In this document: positions 7,342-14,316 of the stretch, piece by piece
Layout: every line of letters starts with the position of its first letter
Numbering within the stretch: position 1 is the stretch's first letter
Assembly: GCA_004292855.1 (NCBI GenBank)
Contig: RDXN01000050.1
Location: 1-64,000, forward strand
From: Cytophagales bacterium
Lineage (GTDB): Bacteria; Bacteroidota; Bacteroidia; Cytophagales; Spirosomataceae
Length of the DNA: 64,000 nucleotides
Direction: 5' to 3'
Made by a program: the position numbers and the translations under genes
The notes under the pieces: generated by a model
The model's database searches: none
The model's input: the letters and a program-made list of their open reading frames with translations, nothing else
Told to the model about the DNA's origin: nothing

Positions 7342-8772
7342 ATGACCCCAGTCCTGAAAGACCTCACCCCCCGGCAGATTGTTGCCGAGTTGGACCAATA
7401 CATTATCGGGCAGCACGACGCCAAACGGAACGTGGCCATTGCCCTGCGCAACCGCTGGCGTCGGATGAACGCGCCCGACGACATGCAGCGCGAAATTACG
7501 CCCAACAACATTTTGATGATTGGGGCAACGGGCGTGGGTAAAACCGAAATCGCCCGCCGACTTGCCAAACTCGCCGACGCGCCGTTCACCAAAGTCGAAG
7601 CCTCTAAATTTACGGAAGTCGGTTACGTAGGCCGCGACGTGGAGAGCATGGTCCGCGATTTGGTCGAGCAGTCGGTCAACATGGTTAAAGCCGCTAAGAA
7701 AGAGGCCGTTAAAGTGCGGGCGCAACAGATTGTCGACGATCTGATTCTGGACATTCTTATCCCGCCCGTTCGCTCCAATGGAAATGGCAACGGCAACGGA
7801 AAGGCACAACTTGGCTTCGGTGATACAGGCGACATGAACGACGATGGCGTGCGCGATTCCGACGCCGAATTGAACGAGCGCACCCGCGAACGGTTCCGGG
7901 TCAAGGTGCAGTCGGGCGAGATGGACAACCGCCAAATCGACATCGATGTGCAGCAGTCGCAGATGCCCAACATCGGCGTGATGGGTGGTTCCATTGACGA
8001 TTTGTCGATGATGAACATCCAGGAAATGATTGGCGGGATGATGCCCAAGCGCGGTAAAAAACGCCGGGTGACCATCGCCGAGGCCAAGAAAATCATGCTC
8101 GAAGAAGAAGCCGCCAAACTCATCGACATGGACGAGGTGAAGGAGGAGGCCATTCGCAAAGCCGAAGACACGGGCATTATTTTCATCGACGAAATCGACA
8201 AGATTGCCTCCAATCGGTCCGGTGGTTCGGGTGGGGGCGGGGCCGACGTGAGCCGCGAAGGTGTGCAGCGCGACCTGTTACCCATTGTGGAAGGCAGCGC
8301 GGTGAATACCAAATACGGCACCATCCACACCGACCATATCCTGTTTGTGGCCGCGGGCGCGTTCCACGTCTCGAAACCGAGCGACCTGATTCCTGAGCTA
8401 CAGGGCCGTTTCCCGATCCGGGTGGAACTGCAAAGCCTGTCCGAAGACGATTTCTATCAGATTCTGAAAGAGCCAAAAAACGCCCTCACCAAGCAATACG
8501 TGGCGATGATGGCCGCCGAAGAGGTGAGCCTGACGTTCGACGATGAGTCCCTGCGCGAGATGGCCCGGATTGCGTTTCAGGTAAACGCCGAGGTCGAGAA
8601 CATTGGTGCTCGTCGTCTACAAACTGTTCTGAGCCAGTTGCTTAACGATTTCATGTTCGACATTCCTGACGTGATTGGCCCCAATGCCCACGTGCTTGTC
8701 ACGAAGGCGTTGGTGAACGAGAAACTCGATGGCCTTGTGCAGAACCGGGATTTGAGCCAATACATTCTATAA
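7342..8772 (+). CDS. hslU: HslU, ATPase subunit of the HslUV protease
   Basis: The 476-residue AAA+ protein unfolds substrates and feeds them to the HslV peptidase. The Walker A motif GATGVGKT is at 61-68 and Walker B (IIFIDEIDKIA) lies in the second half. The inserted I domain between them contains a low-complexity NGNGNGNG stretch near 155. The C terminus ends in LSQYIL, close to the tail that activates HslV in known systems. No hslV gene is beside it in this window, whereas many bacteria keep them together. A short-chain dehydrogenase starts 3 bases after its stop, so the two may be cotranscribed. Confidence 0.95.
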   Translation: MTPVLKDLTPRQIVAELDQYIIGQHDAKRNVAIALRNRWRRMNAPDDMQREITPNNILMIGATGVGKTEIARRLAKLADAPFTKVEASKFTEVGYVGRDVESMVRDLVEQSVNMVKAAKKEAVKVRAQQIVDDLILDILIPPVRSNGNGNGNGKAQLGFGDTGDMNDDGVRDSDAELNERTRERFRVKVQSGEMDNRQIDIDVQQSQMPNIGVMGGSIDDLSMMNIQEMIGGMMPKRGKKRRVTIAEAKKIMLEEEAAKLIDMDEVKEEAIRKAEDTGIIFIDEIDKIASNRSGGSGGGGADVSREGVQRDLLPIVEGSAVNTKYGTIHTDHILFVAAGAFHVSKPSDLIPELQGRFPIRVELQSLSEDDFYQILKEPKNALTKQYVAMMAAEEVSLTFDDESLREMARIAFQVNAEVENIGARRLQTVLSQLLNDFMFDIPDVIGPNAHVLVTKALVNEKLDGLVQNRDLSQYIL

Positions 8773-8775
8773 GCC

Positions 8776-9540
8776 ATGAACTTCTTCGATTTGAGTGGTC
8801 AGATTGCGCTCGTCACGGGCGGCAACAGCGGCATTGGCCTGGCGTTTGCTCGTGGCCTCGTAAAGGCAGGAGCGAGCGTAGCCATCTGGGGCCGCGACGA
8901 GCAAAAAAACGCCGACGCGCTTCAGAATATTCAGGCACTAGGTGGCAACGCGCAGGCGTTTGTGTGCGATGTCACGAAGGAGGAGCAGATTCAGAGTGCC
9001 TTCGATGCGACGGTTGCCCACTTCGGAAAGGTCGATGCGTGCTTTGCCAATGCGGGTGGGTCTGGTAAACAGGGCCTCCTCCATAAGCAGACCACCGCCG
9101 ATTGGAACGCCATTCTCGACCTTAATCTGAACAGCGTGGTACACACCTACCGGCCTGTGATTGCTCACCTGATCGCCCGGAAAGCCCCCGGCAAACTGAT
9201 CGTCACGTCCTCGACGGCTGCCGTGATGGGCATGGGCTACGCGGCAGGCTATGGCACCACAAAAGCAGCGGTGTTGGGCCTGACGCGGGCGTTGGCCATC
9301 GAATTGGGTCGCAACAACATCCAGGTGAACGCCGTGTTGCCGGGATACATTGAAACCGAGATGTCGATCAACACCCCGCAAGCCTTCCGCGATGCAGCTC
9401 TCCGCCGAACGGCTTCGGGCGTGTTCGGAACGTTGGAACAAATGGAAGGGGTAGCCGTTTTTCTGGCCTCGAAAAGCAGCGATTTCATGACCGGACAGAG
9501 TATCATCCTCGACGGTGGGCACAGCATCTCGCCTATGTGA
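8776..9540 (+). CDS. Short-chain dehydrogenase/reductase (classical SDR)
   Basis: The 254-residue NAD(P)-dependent oxidoreductase has the cofactor motif TGGNSGIG (14-21), the NAG motif (92-94), a serine at 145 or 146 and the catalytic pair Y159-xxx-K163. The C terminus carries the usual TGQSIILDGG segment. Length is normal for the family. The substrate cannot be told; such proteins act on sugars, acyl chains or hydroxy acids. It follows hslU by 3 bases, and its last 8 bases overlap the convergent gene on the other strand. Confidence 0.9.
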   Translation: MNFFDLSGQIALVTGGNSGIGLAFARGLVKAGASVAIWGRDEQKNADALQNIQALGGNAQAFVCDVTKEEQIQSAFDATVAHFGKVDACFANAGGSGKQGLLHKQTTADWNAILDLNLNSVVHTYRPVIAHLIARKAPGKLIVTSSTAAVMGMGYAAGYGTTKAAVLGLTRALAIELGRNNIQVNAVLPGYIETEMSINTPQAFRDAALRRTASGVFGTLEQMEGVAVFLASKSSDFMTGQSIILDGGHSISPM

Positions 9541-9922
9541 GCCGGGCCAACTGCAGCACCGCCCGATCTATATCGGCCCGCTTCGTTTCGGGGCGGTCGA
9601 AGCGATTGAAGGGGTGGAGTTCGAGCACAAACGTCACGTCGATCTCATCGTCAACGGGCGTAAAGAGTTTGTAGCCAACCACGCGCACGGGCATCAGTCC
9701 GTGCTTTTTTTTGTAGGCCATCAGCCACCTGCCCAACGCGGCTTCAACCTGCTCGGTTGTAATTCCCTCGGCGGGCACAAAGCGCACATACGCGTGGTTC
9801 CGGTCAACCAGCGTTTGTTCCGATGGGTCGAAATGTCCTTCGCAACTGGAGAATGTGCGGACCAGGCCCGTTGCATTCAGGGCATCGACGAGGGGGAGAA
9901 TGGCGGGTTCGATGGGGGGCAC
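9533..9922 (-). CDS. Conserved hypothetical protein with TFSSCEGHF motif
   Basis: This encodes a 129-residue soluble protein that I cannot assign. It starts with GTG at 9922. A motif TFSSCEGHF near residue 23 recalls the conserved serine-cysteine segment of Tyw3-like proteins, but the similarity is too short to rely on. The rest alternates strands and helices, with no signal peptide or membrane segment. It overlaps the convergent dehydrogenase gene by 8 bases at the 3' ends. It lies 47 bases from the end of darG and may be part of no operon. Confidence 0.65.
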   Translation of the reverse strand: MPPIEPAILPLVDALNATGLVRTFSSCEGHFDPSEQTLVDRNHAYVRFVPAEGITTEQVEAALGRWLMAYKKKHGLMPVRVVGYKLFTPVDDEIDVTFVLELHPFNRFDRPETKRADIDRAVLQLARLT

Positions 9923-9969
9923 TTATTTCTATTGATGCAGTAAAGGTGCAAGAAGAAGACGAGTGCTAG

Positions 9970-11025
9970 TCAATAAACTTCGAGTAAGGCGTTAGCGTAG
10001 GCACCAAGATGACTTTGCGCGATTTCGATGTATTCGGTGCGAAACAGCTTGGTTTTGCGCGACGACCAGTCTTCGATCTGTTTCCGAACGTCTTCTTTGG
10101 GCGTTGACTCCCCGCGCTCTTTCATCAGGTAATCGACCGTAGCGAGCAGTTCCAGCGAAAAGGCCGACTCGAACCCGTTGATCAGACGAAGCAACTTCTC
10201 CAGACGCTCCCGTTGCATGGCCGAGAGTTCCCGGTTCACATATTCTTTTACTTCATCCCACTTCTGGTAGTTTAGGTACAGTGGATCAAATGGACCTGCC
10301 TGATTCTGCTCCATTCCATTCAGGTACACGCCGTTGAGGTTATACAAAACATGACCTACCTGTACGGAATATGGGCCGTAGAAGTGGGGTTCAAACGTCA
10401 ATCGCAACTTTTCACCAATGCGTTGTAGGAAGTAGGCCAGCTTGTTGGCGACAAATAGGCTGCTTTGCTCGCCCTGATTTTCGTAGGCAAACAGGCTGTA
10501 TAGCAACATGGCGCGGGCAGGGGTCAGCTTTACTTCCTTTGGGGCATTTTCTTGCTGAAGCGCAGCCTTAATGACTTCGTTCGGTTCAAACAGAAGAATA
10601 TCGATAGCTAAATCGCCCAGGTGAGCCTCAATCATAGGCTTTACAACTTCCCAATCAAGACCGCCGTTGCCACAGCCCAACGGCGGCAGGGCTACGCTGT
10701 TAACGGCGAGTTCAACTAGTTTTGCTCTAAGGGCTTTCAGGCCAGACTCAATGTATTCATACTCTGAACGGCCCTTCCAGTGCTCTTTAGTTGGGAAGTT
10801 GATAATCCATTTCTGACCCGTTGCGGTCTCATCCTGCACGGCTAGAACCTCGCCCGTCTTAAACGCACCTGCTTTGCAGGCAGCCCGGTACAAGGCATAG
10901 TTTTTAGGATATGTTTCTTTAAACTGCAATGCAATGCCCTTCCCCATAACGCCAACCGTGTTGACGGTGTTGACTAAGGCTTCCGTAGGCGCATTCAGCA
11001 AATTACCTTGGGTGTAGCGGATCAT
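9970..11025 (-). CDS. darG: DarG, macrodomain antitoxin of a DarTG system
   Basis: The 351-residue antitoxin has a macrodomain at about 1-150 that removes ADP-ribose from thymidine bases in DNA. Visible features are NTVNTVGVMGKGIALQFK and LPPLGCGNGGL, which form the ADP-ribose pocket. K80 lies in FPTKEHW at the position of the catalytic lysine known from Thermus DarG. The C-terminal part (about 165-351) matches the helical domain of DarG that binds the toxin. The start overlaps the darT stop by 4 bases, so translation is coupled. DarTG systems act in toxin-antitoxin biology and phage defence. The pair is more AT-rich than flanking genes. Confidence 0.93.
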   Translation of the reverse strand: MIRYTQGNLLNAPTEALVNTVNTVGVMGKGIALQFKETYPKNYALYRAACKAGAFKTGEVLAVQDETATGQKWIINFPTKEHWKGRSEYEYIESGLKALRAKLVELAVNSVALPPLGCGNGGLDWEVVKPMIEAHLGDLAIDILLFEPNEVIKAALQQENAPKEVKLTPARAMLLYSLFAYENQGEQSSLFVANKLAYFLQRIGEKLRLTFEPHFYGPYSVQVGHVLYNLNGVYLNGMEQNQAGPFDPLYLNYQKWDEVKEYVNRELSAMQRERLEKLLRLINGFESAFSLELLATVDYLMKERGESTPKEDVRKQIEDWSSRKTKLFRTEYIEIAQSHLGAYANALLEVY

Positions 11026-11672
11026 GGATAGTACAGTTGATTTTTAGCGTCTAAAAATACCTGAATAGTTAGACCTAAACGGGCAATCATCTCTTCAAAA
11101 TAACGTTTTCGCTCCTCGTTCCGTACCCCCAGCCAGTTGATACAAGATACTGGCACATGATGCCTGATTAGAAACTCGGCCTGTTTGCGTTCCATTCGAT
11201 CTTGATAGTCACGCGTATTGTGCCATTGCTGTAATCCAACAACTTCCCAATCTATCTTTTCAAACTTTTCATCATCCCTGTAGAATCCTGCTAGTTTTCG
11301 TTTCGCCTGTCGATCCGTAAAACAGTATTCGAGTCCGGCGTCTTTGATCGTTTTTACCGAGCTAATAATGTACACGATGTCCTCCTGTGGACGCTTTTGA
11401 ACGGGTGGGGTGCCGTTTTTAATCATCAGGAGCATGGGCGAGAACGGGCCAAAGTAAAAAGGAACGTACTCACCCAAATTACCCGCGTCCGGCAGTTGAG
11501 TAATTGGGTGCGTGTGCCTGTCGGTTATGAGTTGCTGATGTCCAATATTAATGAAAGTGGGGTTAGCCTCAGGATGCCCCACACAGCAAAGCCCATGATG
11601 CAAAATATGCTCCACATTCTGCCAATGCACAATTCGATACAACGGTATGTTGACTGGGGTTTTGCCGGACAT
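11022..11672 (-). CDS. darT: DarT, DNA thymidine ADP-ribosyltransferase toxin
   Basis: The 216-residue DUF4433 toxin attaches ADP-ribose from NAD to thymidine in single-stranded DNA, blocking replication. Visible motifs are YRIVHWQNVEHILHHG (12-27) for NAD binding, VPFYFGPFSPML (70-81) and ERKQAEFLI, with the likely catalytic glutamate at E166. Length is normal. It is the first gene of the pair with darG. A -7 box (11724-11717) lies 45 bases upstream. The exact DNA motif modified cannot be read from sequence; DarT1 and DarT2 types differ in this. Confidence 0.93.
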   Translation of the reverse strand: MSGKTPVNIPLYRIVHWQNVEHILHHGLCCVGHPEANPTFINIGHQQLITDRHTHPITQLPDAGNLGEYVPFYFGPFSPMLLMIKNGTPPVQKRPQEDIVYIISSVKTIKDAGLEYCFTDRQAKRKLAGFYRDDEKFEKIDWEVVGLQQWHNTRDYQDRMERKQAEFLIRHHVPVSCINWLGVRNEERKRYFEEMIARLGLTIQVFLDAKNQLYYP

Positions 11673-11716
11673 TTCAAGCTCTTTGAGGTTGCAAGAAAAT
11701 ACGCTTTAAGAGCACT

Positions 11717-11724
11717 CAAAGATA
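11717..11724 (-). promoter_or_regulatory. -7 box for darTG
   Basis: On the minus strand TATCTTTG matches TAnnTTTG exactly and sits 45 bases before the darT ATG. The nearest TTG upstream is only 13 bases away, so the -33 part is not convincing. Confidence 0.45.
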
Positions 11725-11787
11725 AACTCTTTTGTAACAAGCCTTGATAAGGGGGAGGTTTGTGGGTTCGATGGACGGCACGATTCA

Positions 11788-12855
11788 TCAAGGCATCGCC
11801 TGTTTCAGCAACGCCCAGAACCCCTCATCGAAGGAGGATGGACCAAGGAGGGCCGCGCCGGTATCGTCGCCGTGGCGGACCACGACCAGGTCGAGGCTGG
11901 GGACGACGTAGATTTTTTTGTCGCCCGCGCCCAGGGCTGAGATCATGTCGGGTGGGGCCGAGGGGGCCAACGCGCCGGGGATCACGCGGGTCAGGGTGGG
12001 GACCATGAAACTGTCCTGCCCGTTGAGCCACCACAAATAGCCGTACGACTTGTTGAAGGGGTTCGACGGGGTAGTCATGGCCTTGAAGTAAGCGTCGTCC
12101 GTCAGAATCGGTTGATTATTCCACTGTCCTTTGCTCAGGGTTAGCAAGCCAAACCGGGCCATGTCGCGGGTGTTGAGCCACAGGATGTAATTGACCCAGG
12201 TGAAATTCTTCATACCAATGCGGTCAGCCAGTCGGGACTTGGTGTACTCGTGGATCGACTGTTTTGTGGCGGATTCCAGCACATCCAGCACCAGTCGGTA
12301 GGGCGAATTATAATAGTACCAGCGGGTTCCGGCGTCGGCTTTGTAGGTCAGGCATTCGGGCCTGGTGCAGTTTTCGGGGCCGCCTAGTTCGTCAAGCCCG
12401 GTGGTCATGGTAATCTGATGGCGAATGGTGATTAGATTCTCTTTGGCCAGCGGAGCCGATGTCCAACCCACGCCGAGGTGTGTCGAGGTTCGGTCGTTGA
12501 TGGAGAGCTTCTTTTCGGTTTGGGCGATGCCAACGAGCGTGGCCGCTACGCTCTTCCCCGCCGACGCGATGGGGTATCGGGTTGTTGCCGTCCAGTTGTT
12601 CCAATAATTTTCGATAACGATACGACCCTTGTGCAGGATAATGAGTCCGTACGTGTTGCGCTGTTGCGCGTAGGCAATCGCGTCGTTCAGTTTGGCGGTG
12701 TTCCAGTTCAATTGAGCCGGGCTAACTGTTTCCCAGGCATCACCCGTTTGGGGAGGGTAGTAGTACGACGAACCCGTGACGGGAGCCGGTTCTGAAACCG
12801 GCTTTTGGCAGGCTGTGGCGAGTAGGCAGATGGGGAAGTAGGCGAGCAGGCGCAT
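11788..12855 (-). CDS. Serine hydrolase of the class C beta-lactamase family, lipoprotein
   Basis: I chose ATG 12855, which gives a clean lipoprotein signal MRLLAYFPICLLATAC with the cysteine at residue 16. The catalytic SxxK motif is SAGK (SAGKSVAATLVG), and a YNS element follows as the Tyr-x-Ser/Asn motif. The rest has the family's usual layout, including WLNTRDMARFGLL and GYLWWLNG. Relatives are esterases, D-peptidases or carboxypeptidase-like enzymes rather than true beta-lactamases. It should sit anchored in the envelope. An MFS gene lies upstream on the same strand, ending 49 bases before this start. Confidence 0.88.
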   Translation of the reverse strand: MRLLAYFPICLLATACQKPVSEPAPVTGSSYYYPPQTGDAWETVSPAQLNWNTAKLNDAIAYAQQRNTYGLIILHKGRIVIENYWNNWTATTRYPIASAGKSVAATLVGIAQTEKKLSINDRTSTHLGVGWTSAPLAKENLITIRHQITMTTGLDELGGPENCTRPECLTYKADAGTRWYYYNSPYRLVLDVLESATKQSIHEYTKSRLADRIGMKNFTWVNYILWLNTRDMARFGLLTLSKGQWNNQPILTDDAYFKAMTTPSNPFNKSYGYLWWLNGQDSFMVPTLTRVIPGALAPSAPPDMISALGAGDKKIYVVPSLDLVVVRHGDDTGAALLGPSSFDEGFWALLKQAMP

Positions 12856-12904
12856 AAAAAAGTGAATAGCGTATGGGCTTTCGACTGATTGCCAACACAA
12901 ACGT

Positions 12905-14098
12905 TTAAGAAGGTATGCGTCTTTTTTGTGTCACCAACGCCACCGCCGAGACCACCGCGAACAGGGCCGATGCCGAGAAAGCCGCCTGTGTGCCCCCGGC
13001 CATGTGGTTGTAGAGCCACCCCGCGCAGACGGCCCCAATGCCGATCCCCGCTTCGAGAGCAATGTACATGGTCGCCATCGCGCGGCCCCGCGTGTGCTCG
13101 TCGCTGAGGTCGGCTGTCCAGGCCTGCACGGTGGGCGAATTCATGCCCCACGATAGCCCAAACGTCACGCAACCCGCCCAGAACCAGAGCATTGTGTTTG
13201 GGCCATCGGTGCCCGCCATCACCAGCATCGCCATGCCCAGAGCCAGCACCACTGAGGATACGAGCAGGACCGGCACGCGCCCATACACGTCGGAGGTGCG
13301 GGAGAAAAAGATACGCACCAACAGCGATGCCACCGTGTAGACCGTGAAAAACAGCCCCTTGTTCGTGACGCCCAATTGCACACTCAGGGCCGGAACCACC
13401 GTCAGCACGGCCCCCGACGAGAACGAGAGCAACAACAGAATCCAGAATGGCCACCGGGCGTTACGGTCGAACAACTCGTCGGTTTTCAGCTTGAGCAGGC
13501 CAAAGCGGAACGGCTCGCGGTCGTGGAGGGTTTCGGGCATTCGGAGCAGGATCAGGATCGACAACAAGGCGAAAACCGACGAGACATAAAACATCACGTT
13601 GAGCGAAAATGACTCAGCCAAGCCGCTACCAATGGCGGGGCCGAGCGACATACCCGTGGCCGTAAACAAGCCCAACGCGCCCATTGCCTCGCCCCGACGG
13701 TCGGCGGGGACAACGTCGGCCACGTAGGCGGCTGTGGCGGTGGGCTTGGTGCCCGTCGAGAACCCGTGGATCAAACGAAGCAACAAAAAGCCCCAGACCG
13801 AGAGCGCGAGGGGGTACATGAACCCGCACACGAAACATACGACCGACCCAAACGCCATCACTGGCACGCGCCCAATTCGGTCGGTGAGTTTGCCGCTAAA
13901 AGGCCGCGAAAGTCCCGCCGTGAGCGTAAAAAAGGCGATTATAAGACCCACGTACTCGCGCCCACCCATACCTTCGAGGTAGGCCGGAAGTTCGGGAATC
14001 ATCATCGAGAAACTCGCCGAAAACAGGAAATTACTCAAACACAGCAACCAAAATGGCAGCGTGTAGAGCGTCGGGCGTGGTTGGGTAGCAGTCAACAT
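12905..14098 (-). CDS. MFS transporter
   Basis: The 397-residue membrane protein has about twelve hydrophobic helices. The MFS signature loop appears between helices 2 and 3 as GKLTDRIGRVPV, and its half-repeat as SDVYGRVPVL in the second half. It likely exports or imports a small molecule with proton coupling. The family is broad (drug or sugar efflux types), and I cannot name a substrate. The gene reads away from the cellulase gene. The opposite strand also has long open frames in this GC-rich gene, which I treat as shadows. Confidence 0.9.
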   Translation of the reverse strand: MLTATQPRPTLYTLPFWLLCLSNFLFSASFSMMIPELPAYLEGMGGREYVGLIIAFFTLTAGLSRPFSGKLTDRIGRVPVMAFGSVVCFVCGFMYPLALSVWGFLLLRLIHGFSTGTKPTATAAYVADVVPADRRGEAMGALGLFTATGMSLGPAIGSGLAESFSLNVMFYVSSVFALLSILILLRMPETLHDREPFRFGLLKLKTDELFDRNARWPFWILLLLSFSSGAVLTVVPALSVQLGVTNKGLFFTVYTVASLLVRIFFSRTSDVYGRVPVLLVSSVVLALGMAMLVMAGTDGPNTMLWFWAGCVTFGLSWGMNSPTVQAWTADLSDEHTRGRAMATMYIALEAGIGIGAVCAGWLYNHMAGGTQAAFSASALFAVVSAVALVTQKRRIPS

Positions 14099-14316
14099 AT
14101 CATTTGGTCGTATTCAGCCGCAAAGGTACGGCTTCGTTTGGAGAGACGCAGCCTCGCAATGGGTTCAGGTATCCGACTCATCCCGCGTTTGTGACGGTTC
14201 ATCCATCCTGTGCCGGGTTGGATGATGAGGTCGGCATAGGTTTGTCCTGCTTTTTGGCCTCAGAAGAGCATCATTCACCAAAAAACGCCCGTTGGGGCGC
14301 GGGCCTACCTATTTTT

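Noticed and set aside
9533-9922. Assignment of the 129-residue protein to the Tyw3 family
   Set aside because: Only a short Ser-Cys motif agrees; the rest and the biological context (tRNA wybutosine) do not fit a bacterium.
11788-12855. Serine hydrolase as an antibiotic-resistance beta-lactamase
   Set aside because: It has the SxxK motif and fold of the wider family, but this lipoprotein belongs to the esterase/peptidase-like branch and nothing in it points to drug hydrolysis.
12708-13454. A 248-codon frame antisense-like to the MFS gene on the same strand, other frame
   Set aside because: The MFS frame has the transporter signature motifs and helices. This frame gives Gly- and His-rich sequence with no pattern.
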